From Streptomyces sp. Y2F8-2 (GTDB lineage Bacteria > Actinomycetota > Actinomycetes > Streptomycetales > Streptomycetaceae), in the NCBI RefSeq assembly GCF_014905555.1, contig NZ_BNGS01000013.1:186001-250000 (forward strand): a DNA stretch of 64,000 bases, read 5' to 3'. Below are positions 7,528 to 16,349 of the stretch, one piece after another. Within the stretch, counting starts at the first letter, position 1; each line of letters begins with the position of its first letter. The notes under the pieces were generated by a model. That model saw nothing but the letters and a program-made list of their open reading frames with translations, was not told where the DNA came from and searched no databases. The position numbers and the translations under genes were made by a program.

Positions 7528-8160
7528 GTGACCGCCGCACTCGTCGCGGGCCTGATCGCGGGCTACGGCATCGCGGTGCCCGTCGGTGCGGTCGGGACCT
7601 ACCTGGTGTCCCTGACCGCCCGTACGTCCCTGCGGACCGGAGCGTGCGCCGCGCTCGGTGTCGCCACCGCCGACGGGCTCTACGCCCTGGTGGCGACCGC
7701 CGGCGGCAGCGCTCTCGCCGCGGCGCTCCAGCCGGTGCTGGTCCCGCTGCGCTGGGCGGCGGCGCTGGTGCTGGCCGTGCTCGCCGTGCACGGCGGCGTC
7801 CGCGCCGTGCTCCGGTACCGCTCGTCGGGGACCGCCGCAACGGCCGATGCGGTCCCGCCGGGTCCCGCGAGGGCGTATCTCGGCCTGCTGGGCGTCACAC
7901 TGCTCAACCCGACCACCGTCGTCTACTTCGCCGCACTGGTGGTCGGCAGCCGCACCACGGAGACCGTGCGGCTCCTGGACCAGGGCGCGTTCGTGCTCGC
8001 GGCGTTCGCCGCGTCCGCGAGCTGGCAGCTGCTCCTGGCCGGCGGCGGTGCGCTGCTCGGCCGGGCACTGACCGGGCGGCGCGGCCGGCTGGTGACTGCG
8101 ATGGTCTCCTGCGCAGTCGTCGCGGCACTGGCGATCCGGATGCCGGCCGGCGCGTGGTGA
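7528..8160 (+). CDS. LysE-family transporter
   Basis: A membrane protein of about 210 residues with about six hydrophobic segments. It starts with the LysE/RhtB-like sequence GLIAGYGIAVPVGAVGTYLV and has the conserved GVTLLNPTTVVYFAALV segment, whose asparagine-proline pair is typical of this exporter family. Members export amino acids or other small metabolites. The GTG at 7528 gives the usual N-terminus. An in-frame start at 7492 would add 12 residues that do not look like part of the family. No strong ribosome site precedes 7528. It is divergent from the P450 operon. Confidence 0.85.
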   Translation: MTAALVAGLIAGYGIAVPVGAVGTYLVSLTARTSLRTGACAALGVATADGLYALVATAGGSALAAALQPVLVPLRWAAALVLAVLAVHGGVRAVLRYRSSGTAATADAVPPGPARAYLGLLGVTLLNPTTVVYFAALVVGSRTTETVRLLDQGAFVLAAFAASASWQLLLAGGGALLGRALTGRRGRLVTAMVSCAVVAALAIRMPAGAW

Positions 8161-8276
8161 GGATGAATCCGTCGGCGGCCGGTGTTGAATCGTGAACCGT
8201 GTGGTCCGCGGCCCGGGGCGTGGTCGTCGGCACCACGGACGAGACAGCAGTCGTACACGACGATGGGACGGATGCC

Positions 8277-8723
8277 ATGCCTCTTGAGGGCGAGTACGAG
8301 CCCAGCCCGGAGCAGTGGGTGCGCGAACAGGTCGAACAGTACGAGAGTTCCGGCGGCACCAAGGGTACGACGCTCCTGGACACGGGGATGCCGGTGGTCA
8401 TCCTCACCACCCTCGGCGCCAAGTCCGGCAAGATCCGCAAGACTCCCGTGATGCGTGTCGAACACGACGGACGGTACGCCGTCGTGGCCTCGCTGGGCGG
8501 CGCGCCCAAGCACCCCGTCTGGTACTACAACCTGAAGCAGCATCCCACGGTGGAGCTTCAGGACGGGCCGCAGCGGCAGGAGATGACGGCCCGTGAGGTG
8601 ACGGGCGAGGAGAAGGCGGTGTGGTGGGAGCGGGCGGTCGCCGCGTATCCGCCGTACGCCGACTACCAGAAGAAGACCGACCGGGTGATCCCCGTCTTCG
8701 TGCTGGAGCCGACCGGGAAGTGA
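8277..8723 (+). CDS. Deazaflavin (F420)-dependent nitroreductase-family protein
   Basis: A 148-residue protein of the Ddn-like split-barrel family that is abundant in actinomycetes. Typical features are the start MPLEGEYEPSP, GGTKGTTLLDTGMPVVILTT, KTPVMRVEHDGRYAVVAS and PVWYYNL. Relatives bind coenzyme F420 and reduce quinones or nitro compounds. The ATG at 8277 matches the usual family start. An upstream in-frame start at 8199 would add 26 residues of low-complexity sequence. It is a monocistronic gene followed by the convergent PP2C gene. Confidence 0.85.
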   Translation: MPLEGEYEPSPEQWVREQVEQYESSGGTKGTTLLDTGMPVVILTTLGAKSGKIRKTPVMRVEHDGRYAVVASLGGAPKHPVWYYNLKQHPTVELQDGPQRQEMTAREVTGEEKAVWWERAVAAYPPYADYQKKTDRVIPVFVLEPTGK

Positions 8724-8794
8724 CCCCTCGCGTCGAGCCGCACGGGCGGCGCCCCGTGCGGCTCGTGCGTCTCAAACGCTGTGCGGGTCAACGG

Positions 8795-11131
8795 TCAGTC
8801 CGGCAGCGGCTGTTCGGCCCAGATCGTCTTTCCCTCGCTGGTCTGCCGGCTGCCCCAGCGCTGGGTGAGCTGGGCGACCAGAAGCAGACCGCGGCCTCCC
8901 TCGTCGTAGGCGTGCGCGCGACGCAGATGCGGTGAGGTCGAACTGCCGTCGGAGACCTCGCAGATCAGTGAGCGGTCCCTGATCAGCCTCAGCTGGATGG
9001 GGGGCCCGCCGTAGCGGATCGCATTGGTCACCAGTTCGCTGACGACGAGTTCGGTGACGAACCCGGCCTCGTCCAGCCCCCAGTCGGCGAGCCGGTCGAC
9101 GGCGTACTGCCGGGCCGTGGCCACGGACGCGGGGTCCGGCGGGACGTCCCAGGTGCCCACCCGGTCGGCGCCCAGGGCCCGGGTGCGGGCCAGCAGCAGG
9201 GCCACGTCGTCGCCGGGCTCCTCGGACAGCACCGACTTCAGGACCGTGTCGCACAGCGCGTCGAGGGAGCCGCTCGGGGTCTCCAGGGCACGGCACAGTT
9301 CGGTGGTGCCGTGGTCCAGGTCGCGCTCGCGGCCCTCGCCGATCAGCCCGTCCGTGTACAGGGCGATCAGCGAGCCCTCCGGCAGGTCCAGCTCCCTCGC
9401 CTCGAAGGGCAGGCCACCGACGCCGAGCGGCGGGCCCGCTGACATGGTGACGAGCCGGGCGGTGCCGTCGGGGGCGAGGACGGCCGGCGCGGGGTGTCCC
9501 GCGGCGGCCAGGGCCAGGCGGCGGGTGACGGGGTCGTAGACCGCGTAGAGGCAGGTCGCGCCGAGTTCGCCCACCTCGTCACCGCCCTCGCCCGTGGCCA
9601 GGTGGATGACCAGGTCGTCCAGGTGGGTGAGGAGTTCGTCGGGCGGCAGGTCCACGTCCGCCAGGGTGCGCACTGCCGTGCGCAGCCGGCCCATGGTGGC
9701 CGAGGAGCGGATGCCGTGCCCGACGACGTCACCGACGACGAGGGCGACCCTGCTGCCGGACAGCGGGATCACGTCGAACCAGTCACCGCCGATCCCGGCC
9801 AGCGATCCGGACGGCAGATAACGGTGGGCCACCTCCACCGCGGCCTGTCCTGGCAGGCCGCGCGGCAGCAGGCTGTGCTGGAGGGCGAGCGCGGTCGCGC
9901 GTTCGCGGGCGAAGCGGCGGGCGTTGTCGACGCAGACGGCCGCCCGGCTCGCCAGTTCCTCGGCGAGCACGGCGTCGTCCGCGGCGTAGGGGTCGGGGTT
10001 GACGATACGCACGAGCACCGCGACGCCCAGGGTGGTGCCGCGGGCCCGGAGCGGCACCGCCACCAAGGAATGGGCGCCCCTGCGGTACGCGGCGTCGCCC
10101 ACTCCTCGGGCGTTGCGCTCCTGCACCCAGCGGTCGAAGTCGGGTTCGCCGACCCGGCGCAGCACGGCGCGGCCTTCGCGCAGGGCCCGCGCGGGCGGCG
10201 AGAGGGGAGAGTAGGTGTCGCGGTCTCCCAGCCGGACGGCCGCCTCGGGCGTGCCCTCGGTGACCGACCGGTGGGCGATGCGGCGCAGGGCGACGTCTCC
10301 CTCCGCCAGGACGGGCGGTTCCTCCGTGCCGAGCACCCAGTCGAGCACATCCACACTGGCGAAGTCGGCGACCCCGGGGACGACCACCTCCAGCAGCTCC
10401 CCGGCGGTGCGCTGCACGTCCAGCGTGGTGCCGATGACGGTGGACGCCTCGTTGAGCAGGACCAGGCGCCGACGCGCCCAGTGCTGTTCGCTGTTGTCGA
10501 CGGCCGACATGGCGACGGCGGTCATCTCGCCGGGTGCGCAGCACACCGGCCACATGTCGATGGTCCAGGCGTTCTCCCGGCGCTCCGACGGGGCGCGGGT
10601 GTAGCTCTCGTAGTGCACGGGGAGCCCCGTCTCGGCGACCCGGCGCAGCTGGCGGTGGAAGCGCCGGCCCGAATCGTCGTCGGCCACCGTGTCCGGCAGG
10701 TACCGCCCGGTCAACGTGTCCGCGTCGACCTGCAGGATCTCGCCGGCCCTGTCGTTGGCGCGGATGTAGCGCTGCCCCAGGTCGAAGACGGACATCGCGA
10801 CCGGCGCCTGCTGGAAAGCCCTGGCCACCAGCACCGCGTCCGCCGTGGCGGGCGCGGTGGTGACCACGAACCCCTGCGGCGAGCCGTCCGCCCCCGTGAC
10901 GGGGTGCACGCTCAGGCACAGCGGGACGGGGTGGCCGTCGCGGTGGCGCAGGACGACGGTGCCGGTCAGGGCGGTCAGGCCCGGTAGCGGTACGTCCTCG
11001 GCGAGCAGCTCCTGTACGGCGCGTCCAACGACCTCCTCGGCCGTGTATCCCGTCAGCCGCCGGGCACCCTCGCTCCATCCCGTCAGCGTGCCCCGGGCAT
11101 CGACGATCGCCGCAGCGGCGGCTTGCTCCAT
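8795..11131 (-). CDS. PAS-PAS-GAF-PP2C phosphatase-HATPase signalling protein
   Basis: A 778-residue soluble regulator. The order is PAS (about 1-110), PAS (about 120-240), GAF (about 260-420), SpoIIE/PP2C phosphatase (about 440-640), then an anti-sigma-type HATPase (about 660-778). The PP2C metal-site segments are IGGDWFDVIPLSG and VVGDVVGHG. The ATPase N-box is seen in SELVTNAIRYG and a later glycine box in DEGGRGLLLVAQL. Such proteins set the phosphorylation state of STAS anti-sigma antagonists and bind sigma factors. A STAS gene lies in the same window at 24976, but partnership is unproven. It appears monocistronic. Confidence 0.92.
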   Translation of the reverse strand: MEQAAAAAIVDARGTLTGWSEGARRLTGYTAEEVVGRAVQELLAEDVPLPGLTALTGTVVLRHRDGHPVPLCLSVHPVTGADGSPQGFVVTTAPATADAVLVARAFQQAPVAMSVFDLGQRYIRANDRAGEILQVDADTLTGRYLPDTVADDDSGRRFHRQLRRVAETGLPVHYESYTRAPSERRENAWTIDMWPVCCAPGEMTAVAMSAVDNSEQHWARRRLVLLNEASTVIGTTLDVQRTAGELLEVVVPGVADFASVDVLDWVLGTEEPPVLAEGDVALRRIAHRSVTEGTPEAAVRLGDRDTYSPLSPPARALREGRAVLRRVGEPDFDRWVQERNARGVGDAAYRRGAHSLVAVPLRARGTTLGVAVLVRIVNPDPYAADDAVLAEELASRAAVCVDNARRFARERATALALQHSLLPRGLPGQAAVEVAHRYLPSGSLAGIGGDWFDVIPLSGSRVALVVGDVVGHGIRSSATMGRLRTAVRTLADVDLPPDELLTHLDDLVIHLATGEGGDEVGELGATCLYAVYDPVTRRLALAAAGHPAPAVLAPDGTARLVTMSAGPPLGVGGLPFEARELDLPEGSLIALYTDGLIGEGRERDLDHGTTELCRALETPSGSLDALCDTVLKSVLSEEPGDDVALLLARTRALGADRVGTWDVPPDPASVATARQYAVDRLADWGLDEAGFVTELVVSELVTNAIRYGGPPIQLRLIRDRSLICEVSDGSSTSPHLRRAHAYDEGGRGLLLVAQLTQRWGSRQTSEGKTIWAEQPLPD

Positions 11132-11262
11132 GTTCTCAGAATGATCCCTGGGGTGCGTTGCCTCAACCGGGCGCCGGGCGCGGCGGCCGCGGTCGTACGG
11201 TGCACGCGCGCGGCCCGTCGGAACCTGCCTGCATGAGGCGCTCTGCGCGGGGCAACCGTCCC

Positions 11263-12336
11263 CTAGGCCCCGCCGTGTTCCCCCGTCGCGGCGGGGCTCT
11301 TCGGGTGCGTGCCCGGGTTCCGGGACGCCGAGCGGGTCGAGGCGTCCGTGATGTCGAGGAAGATCTGGTCGGCCTGGGGGACCTCCTGGGTGAGCGAGCG
11401 CTTGATGCGCACCGCGACGTCCTCGACCTCCTCGCTGTCCAGGCCGGGGACGAGGTCGATCCGGGCGGCGACCAGGAGCGACTCCAGGCCCAGCTGCATG
11501 GTCTGCAGCGCCTCCACGCTGTCGATCTCGGACTGCGCCTGGAGCAGCTCCCGGATCCGGCGGCTGAGGTCGGGATCGGCGGCCTGGCCGATCAGCTGGT
11601 CGCGGGCGTCACGGCCGAGCCGGAAGGCGACGTACACGAGCAGCGCGCCGATCGCCAGCGACGCGGACGCCTCCCACACGACCTGCCCGGTGACCATGTG
11701 CAGCGCCATGCCGACGATCGCGAGGACCACGCCCAGCACCGCCGTGCTGTCCTCGGCCAGGACCGTCCGCAGCGCCGGGTCCCGCAGCGCCCGCAGGGAC
11801 GTGCCTTGCTGCCGGCGCACCTGGTGCAGGGCCCGCACCAGGGAGACGCCCTCCGACACCAGCGCCACCCCGAGCACCACGAGCCCGGCGACATAGCCGC
11901 TGTGCGACTCCTCCGCGCCGCTCTTCAGCGCCTCGAAGCCCTGGAAGAAGGAGAAGCAGCCGCCCATGACGAAGATGCCGACGGCCGCCAGGAGCGACCA
12001 GAAGAACCGTTCCTTGCCGTAACCGAAGGGGTGGCGCCGGTCGGCCGGGCGGCGGCTGCGGCGCAGCGCGGCCAGCAGGAAGATCTCGTTCAGGCTGTCC
12101 GCGACGGAGTGCGCCGCCTCCGACAGCAGCGCCGGCGAGCCGGCGAGGAGTCCCCCGACGGCCTTGGCCACGGCGATCAGCAGATTCGCGCCGAGCGCCA
12201 CGAGCACCGTGACCCGCGTACTGCCGTCCGAGGACCCGTCGCGCCGCTCCGGCTCGCGTCGCGGCGGCCCGTCGTCCGAGGGCGCCCGTGTGACTGCCGT
12301 ACTGTCCCGTTCCGTATCCGAGGATGTCCCGCTCAC
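11263..12336 (-). CDS. Cation diffusion facilitator family transporter
   Basis: A membrane protein of about 357 residues. It has the CDF signature SPALLSEAAHSVADSLNEIF with the metal-site aspartate, HPFGYGKERFFWSLLAAVGI, and a cytoplasmic C-terminal domain from about residue 240 (EIDSVEALQTMQLG). CDF proteins export Zn2+, Fe2+, Mn2+ or similar ions in exchange for protons. I chose the GTG at 12336 because the gene then starts clear of the divergent gene at 12437. GAGG lies immediately before it, so the spacing is poor and the start is uncertain. The first 50 residues are polar and poorly conserved. Confidence 0.85.
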   Translation of the reverse strand: MSGTSSDTERDSTAVTRAPSDDGPPRREPERRDGSSDGSTRVTVLVALGANLLIAVAKAVGGLLAGSPALLSEAAHSVADSLNEIFLLAALRRSRRPADRRHPFGYGKERFFWSLLAAVGIFVMGGCFSFFQGFEALKSGAEESHSGYVAGLVVLGVALVSEGVSLVRALHQVRRQQGTSLRALRDPALRTVLAEDSTAVLGVVLAIVGMALHMVTGQVVWEASASLAIGALLVYVAFRLGRDARDQLIGQAADPDLSRRIRELLQAQSEIDSVEALQTMQLGLESLLVAARIDLVPGLDSEEVEDVAVRIKRSLTQEVPQADQIFLDITDASTRSASRNPGTHPKSPAATGEHGGA

Positions 12337-12436
12337 CTCGCCCGATTGCCCCCATCCGCGCCTCTCACACGGTGTCGGGACGCAAATCGGGGAACCCGAG
12401 CGGCGTGCGACGGACGCCGGTGCGAGGAGGGGCCGC

Positions 12437-13462
12437 ATGACCGACGGCAACAGCGAGTACAGCAACAGCGCATACGGGAAGAAGCCGTTCAAGCGGTCCA
12501 GGAGCCACTTCGCCGACCGCATCACCGCTGATGGGCGCGACGGCTGGCCGGTGGAGGCCGGCCGCTACCGGCTGGTGGCCAGCCGGGCCTGCCCCTGGGC
12601 GAGCCGGGCCGTGATCTCGCGGCGGCTGCTCGGGCTCGAGAACGCCCTGTCGCTGGCCATCGCCGATCCCATCCAGGACGACCGAAGCTGGCGGTTCACC
12701 CTCGACCCCGACGGCCGCGATCCCGTCCTCGGCATCCGCTACCTCAGCGAGGCCTACGACGCCCGTGAGACCGGATACCCCGGCGGTGTCAGCGTGCCCG
12801 CGGTCGTGGACGTGCCGAGCGGCAGGCTGGTCACGAACGACTACCAGCAGATCACCCTGGACCTGGCCACCGAGTGGACGTCGCTGCACCGCAGCGGCGC
12901 GCCCGACCTCTACCCGGAGCGGTTGCGCGACGAGATCGACGACGTGATGAGCCTCGTGTACAAGGACGTCAACAACGGGGTGTACCGGGCGGGTTTCGCC
13001 CACCAGCAGAAGGAGTACGAGGAGGCGTGCACGGACGTGTTCCGCCGGCTGGAGTGGCTGTCGGAGCGCCTGGCCGGACAGCGCTACCTGGTCGGTGACA
13101 CGATCACCGAGGCCGACATCCGGCTGTTCACGACGCTGGTCCGTTTCGACGCCGTCTACCACGGTCACTTCAAGTGCAACCGCTGGAAGCTGGCGGAGGA
13201 CCCGGTGCTGTGGGCGTACGCGCGCGATCTGTTCCAGACGCCCGGCTTCGGCGACACCGTCGACTTCGACCACATCAAGCGGCACTACTACCAGGTGCAC
13301 ACGGGCATCAATCCCACCGGGATCGTGCCGCTCGGACCGGACCTGGCCGGCTGGCTCACGCCGCACGGCCGGGAGGACCTCGGCGGGCGTCCGTTCGGTG
13401 ACGGGACGCCGCCGGGGCCGGTGCCCGCGGCCGAGCAGGTTCCGGCCGAGGGGCGGCCCTGA
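12437..13462 (+). CDS. Glutathionyl-hydroquinone reductase-like GST-family protein
   Basis: A 341-residue protein of the Xi/ECM4-type GST family. The catalytic motif is visible in RACPWASRAVISRRLLGL (CPWA cysteine). The C-terminal all-helical domain contains the conserved stretches LVYKDVNNGVYRAGFA and the GDTITEADIRLFTTLVRFD segment. Relatives reduce S-glutathionyl hydroquinones. Streptomyces make mycothiol instead of glutathione, so the physiological thiol here is probably different. AGGAGG lies six bases before the ATG. The next gene (DUF4235) follows 48 bases downstream and may be co-transcribed. Confidence 0.9.
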   Translation: MTDGNSEYSNSAYGKKPFKRSRSHFADRITADGRDGWPVEAGRYRLVASRACPWASRAVISRRLLGLENALSLAIADPIQDDRSWRFTLDPDGRDPVLGIRYLSEAYDARETGYPGGVSVPAVVDVPSGRLVTNDYQQITLDLATEWTSLHRSGAPDLYPERLRDEIDDVMSLVYKDVNNGVYRAGFAHQQKEYEEACTDVFRRLEWLSERLAGQRYLVGDTITEADIRLFTTLVRFDAVYHGHFKCNRWKLAEDPVLWAYARDLFQTPGFGDTVDFDHIKRHYYQVHTGINPTGIVPLGPDLAGWLTPHGREDLGGRPFGDGTPPGPVPAAEQVPAEGRP

Positions 13463-13510
13463 GGCGCCTGGGCACGTACGCACGAGGTACGGACACACAA
13501 GGAGGGAAAC

Positions 13511-13816
13511 GTGGCCCACGACAAGAAGAAACCGAAGCTTCCGCTCGTCTACCGGCCTGTCGGGTTCGCCCTCGGCTGGGCGAGCGGGGCCCTCGCGGGG
13601 TACGCCTTCCAGGCGACATGGAAGGCGATACGCCACGAGGACGACGCCCCCGACGCGCTGGACCGGGACCGCGGCTGGGGCGAGGTGCTGCTCGCCGCGG
13701 CGCTTCAGGGCGCCCTGTTCGCAGTCGCGCGCAGCCTGGCGGACCGGACGGGGGCGAAGGCGATCGAACGGTCGACGGGCGTGTGGCCGGGCGGGGACAA
13801 GGGCGGCCGGGACTGA
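13511..13816 (+). CDS. DUF4235 domain-containing small membrane protein
   Basis: A 101-residue protein with two short hydrophobic segments, GFALGWASGALAGYAFQATW and EVLLAAALQGALFAVARSLA, separated by a charged linker. This is the arrangement of DUF4235 proteins in actinomycetes. The role is unknown. The GTG start follows AAGGAGGG at good spacing. A strong hairpin at 13910-13959 follows the gene. Confidence 0.85.
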   Translation: MAHDKKKPKLPLVYRPVGFALGWASGALAGYAFQATWKAIRHEDDAPDALDRDRGWGEVLLAAALQGALFAVARSLADRTGAKAIERSTGVWPGGDKGGRD

Positions 13817-13909
13817 AGCTCCACGCCGGGCCGGGACGCACCTCGCTCCTGCGCCGGGGCCGAGGGCCGCACGCCCCGGTCCCGGGGCCGGGCGTCACAC
13901 GCCCGGGTC

Positions 13910-13959
13910 CCGGTGTTCGGGGCCGGGGGCCGGGCATGGCTCCCGCCCCCGAACACCGG
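13910..13959 (+). terminator. Hairpin terminator after the DUF4235 gene
   Basis: CCGGTGTTCGGGG pairs perfectly with CCCCGAACACCGG, with 24 bases between them that can pair further. No T-run follows. It lies in a 280-bp, very GC-rich gap (13817-14096) where I see no gene. Confidence 0.55.
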
Positions 13960-14096
13960 CGCCGAGCACCGCTCCCGCCACTGCCCCGCCCCCGACACCG
14001 GCACCGCTCCCCCTCTCCGACCCCCGGCGCCGGTCCTGTGCGTCGCACTCCGGGGTGCGGCCGGCCCGGTCTCACGGGCTCGCGGACGTCGTCGCC

Positions 14097-14489
14097 TCAC
14101 CCCTGCTTCGGCGCCGTGGTCCTCGTGCGCCGCACGGTGAACGAGTGGCCGGCGGGGTCCGCGTAGCCGCGTTCTTCGAACGGGCCCGGCGCCTCCTTGG
14201 CCTCCAACGGGCGCCCGCCCAGTGAGACCACCCTGCGCTCGACCTCATCGAGGTCCTGTACCAGGAAGTCGAGGTGGACCTGATGGGAGTTCTCGGGGCG
14301 GGGCCAGCTGGGCGGGGTGGCGTTGACGTCGCGGCGGAACGCCATCCTGAACCCGTCGGCGCTGCGGATCTCCACCCGGTTCGCGGTGGCGTCGGTCTCC
14401 TCGGCGCCGAGCAGATCCTTGTAGAACGCGGCCAATTTCTCGGGCTCGGCGCAGTCCAGGACCACGACGCCCGCCAGTACCGAAGGCAT
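14097..14489 (-). CDS. VOC (glyoxalase/bleomycin resistance) family protein
   Basis: A 130-residue protein with the paired beta-alpha-beta-beta-beta units of the vicinal oxygen chelate fold. It has VVVLDCAEPEKLAAFYKDLL at the N-terminus, HQVHLDFLV in the middle and GYADPAGHSFTV at the end. Members include glyoxalase I, dioxygenases and drug-binding resistance proteins. The substrate cannot be told here. The gene appears monocistronic. Confidence 0.85.
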   Translation of the reverse strand: MPSVLAGVVVLDCAEPEKLAAFYKDLLGAEETDATANRVEIRSADGFRMAFRRDVNATPPSWPRPENSHQVHLDFLVQDLDEVERRVVSLGGRPLEAKEAPGPFEERGYADPAGHSFTVRRTRTTAPKQG

Positions 14490-14619
14490 GCTTCCTCCGT
14501 TGGGCTTCTGGGCGGGCGCTGTGCCCGCCCGTATACGCTCCCCGGGTATCCGCCGCCCCCGTTTTCAGTCCGTCACGCGACAGCACGAGCTGCTGCCGAC
14601 TGATCGGGTACCAGCGCGA

Positions 14620-14656
14620 GAAGCCTCCCGGCAGAGGGCAGATGCCGGGAGGCTTC
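14620..14656 (-). terminator. Terminator after the SDR gene
   Basis: GAAGCCTCCCGGCA and TGCCGGGAGGCTTC form perfect 14-bp arms around a nine-base loop. The hairpin starts six bases after the SDR stop at 14662 and closes the cupin/CMD/SDR operon. Confidence 0.85.
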
Positions 14657-14661
14657 ATCGG

Positions 14662-15387
14662 TCACAACGCGGTGCCCGTCTCCTCGGCCAACGCCTGCAG
14701 GAGGCGGTCCTGGAACGCCTCGTCATGGACCGCGTGATGCGGCTGCTGCCGCCCGCGGTGGTACCAGTACCCTCCGGTCGTCAGGGCCTCGGGTTCGTCA
14801 CTCGTCACGAGCCACTCCTGCGTCCGGTGGCCGAGTTCCAGATCGTCCGGTGCACCGGGTCCGCCCATCTTGGTCGGCACCCAGCCCGGATCCACGGCGT
14901 TGCTCAGCACTCCGGGCCGCAGGCGGGCCACCGCCGCGGCGAGCGTGGTGACGAACAGCTTGCTGTCGGAGTACGAACCCGGGCTCCTGCCCTGCCAGTC
15001 GATGCCGGCGAGCGAGGGGCGCCCACCGAAGTGCGAGCTGCTGCTCAGGTACACCAGCCGACGCGGGCCCCGGAGCAGGGCCGTGAGCAGGTACGGGGCG
15101 ATGATGTTGACCGGCATGACCGCCGGTCCGCTCCACACGCCGGCGTTGTGGATGACCGCGTCGAGGGGCCCCGTGTCGTTCAGTTCGGCGGCGATGCGCC
15201 GTACGGCGTCACGGTCCTTGAAATCGCCCACCACGATGTGTGCCCCGCGGTCGACGAACGAGTCGAGACCGGCGGCGCGCTCCTGGTTCCTGGCATGCAC
15301 CACCACCTCGTGTCCGGCGGACAGCAGCGAATCGGCCGCGGCACGTCCCAGGCCGTCCGCGGAACCGGTCACCAAAATGCGGCTCAC
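14662..15387 (-). CDS. Short-chain dehydrogenase/reductase
   Basis: A 241-residue SDR. It has the nucleotide-binding motif VTGSADGLGRAAADSLL at the N-terminus, VIHNAGVWSG in place of NNAG, and the active-site SYSDSK tyrosine-lysine pair. It lacks a cofactor-deciding motif that I can read with confidence. The GTG at 15387 lies eight bases after GAGGCGG and overlaps the stop of a 32-codon frame by four bases. It is the last gene of a probable operon with the cupin and carboxymuconolactone decarboxylase genes and is closed by the hairpin at 14620-14656. Confidence 0.88.
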   Translation of the reverse strand: MSRILVTGSADGLGRAAADSLLSAGHEVVVHARNQERAAGLDSFVDRGAHIVVGDFKDRDAVRRIAAELNDTGPLDAVIHNAGVWSGPAVMPVNIIAPYLLTALLRGPRRLVYLSSSSHFGGRPSLAGIDWQGRSPGSYSDSKLFVTTLAAAVARLRPGVLSNAVDPGWVPTKMGGPGAPDDLELGHRTQEWLVTSDEPEALTTGGYWYHRGRQQPHHAVHDEAFQDRLLQALAEETGTAL

Positions 15388-15482
15388 GATCGCACCGCCT
15401 CTCGTACGCGTGGTCTCCGGACAGGGACCGGGGCGGGGAGCGTGGGGGCCGCGCCGGCACCATGCATGACTGCTTCTCGCAT
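15384..15482 (-). CDS. Possible 32-residue leader peptide coupled to the SDR gene
   Basis: An ATG at 15482, seven bases after GGAGG, opens a 32-codon frame that starts MREAVMHGAGAAP and ends in a TGA overlapping the SDR start as GTGA. The good ribosome site and exact overlap suggest translation coupled to the SDR. Its N-terminus faintly resembles the start of zinc alcohol dehydrogenases, so it might also be a remnant. It has no known domain. Confidence 0.35.
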   Translation of the reverse strand: MREAVMHGAGAAPTLPAPVPVRRPRVREAVRS

Positions 15483-15587
15483 GAGAGTGCCTCCTTGACG
15501 TTCGGGCCGGTCCCCGGTCGTCGGAGTACCAAGCCGCTGTGCGGACACGCTGCCGGGGGCGGATCCTGACGGCTCCTCCCCCGGTGT

Positions 15588-15914
15588 TCAGGCTGCGAAG
15601 ACCTGCTTGGCGATCGTGATCGCCGTCATGGCCTTGGGCCATCCGGCGTAGAAGGCGAGGTGGGTGATCGCCTCGATCAGTTCGTTCTCGGTGACGCCGT
15701 TCTCCTTGGCTCGTCCGAGGTGGAAGCGGAGCTGGTCGGCGTCACCTCCGGCGACGAGGACGGCGACGGTGATCAGGCTGCGGTCGCGGGCGGCCAGCTC
15801 GGTGCGGTTCCACACGTCTTCGAACAGGACGTCGTCGGTGAGCTTGGCGAGCTGGGGAGCGAAATCACCGATCGCGCGGCGTCCGCCGCCGATCTGCTTC
15901 GGTTGGTCGGCCAT
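15588..15914 (-). CDS. Carboxymuconolactone decarboxylase family protein
   Basis: A 108-residue CMD/AhpD-like protein. It contains the conserved core ELAARDRSLITVAVLVAGGD and ENELIEAITHLAFYAGWPKA. The CxxC of peroxidase-type AhpD is absent, and the segment ends THLAFYAGW as in the 4-carboxymuconolactone decarboxylase branch. It lies 27 bases downstream of the cupin stop and forms an operon with it. This cupin-CMD-SDR set facing an MmyB-type regulator is a recurrent arrangement, and its metabolic role is not settled. Confidence 0.9.
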   Translation of the reverse strand: MADQPKQIGGGRRAIGDFAPQLAKLTDDVLFEDVWNRTELAARDRSLITVAVLVAGGDADQLRFHLGRAKENGVTENELIEAITHLAFYAGWPKAMTAITIAKQVFAA

Positions 15915-15941
15915 GGAAGGTCCCTTCGGTTCGGTGCGGGG

Positions 15942-16349
15942 TCAGCGGGTGCGGGAGCGGTTGTACTGCTCGTCGGTGACCGGCTCGTTCCAGGTGGTTT
16001 CCTCGCTGCCGTCGCCCTTGCCCTCCCACATGGCGATGTGCTCCATGAAGCGGTCGGGGGTGGCGCCGTGCCAGTGCTCCTCGTTCGGGGGGCAGGTGAC
16101 CGTCTCGCCGGGGTGGGCCTCGAAGACGGTGCCGTCACGGGTGCCGATCAGGGCGATACCGGAAACGACGTGCAGGGTCTGGCCCAGCACGTGGGAGTGC
16201 CAGTGGGTGCGGGCGCCCGGGGAGAAGCGGACCATGTTGGCGCGCATCCGGGACGGCTCCTTGCCCGCGTAGATCACGTCGAACCAGACGTCGCCGGTGA
16301 ACCAGTCCGCGGGAGCCTTGACCGTGGCCTGCTGCTTGACGAATTCCAT
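15942..16349 (-). CDS. Cupin domain-containing protein
   Basis: A 135-residue single cupin. Metal-binding motif 1 is visible in ARTHWHSHVLGQTLHVVSG and motif 2 in CPPNEEHWHGATP. Similar proteins are often annotated as quercetin dioxygenase-like or as partners of CMD proteins. The ATG at 16349 matches the family start and is preceded by a modest AAGG site. It is the first gene of the operon running to the terminator at 14620, and is divergent from the MmyB-type regulator at 16656. Confidence 0.88.
   Translation of the reverse strand: MEFVKQQATVKAPADWFTGDVWFDVIYAGKEPSRMRANMVRFSPGARTHWHSHVLGQTLHVVSGIALIGTRDGTVFEAHPGETVTCPPNEEHWHGATPDRFMEHIAMWEGKGDGSEETTWNEPVTDEQYNRSRTR

Noticed and set aside
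7268..7840. An upstream extension of the P450 by 191 residues
   Set aside because: The added residues are Arg/Ala/Pro-rich, cross the LysE gene on the other strand, and have no P450 similarity. The ATG at 7267 gives the normal length.
12337..12525. An upstream extension of the cation diffusion facilitator
   Set aside because: It would overlap the start of the divergent GST-family gene at 12437 and its ribosome site.
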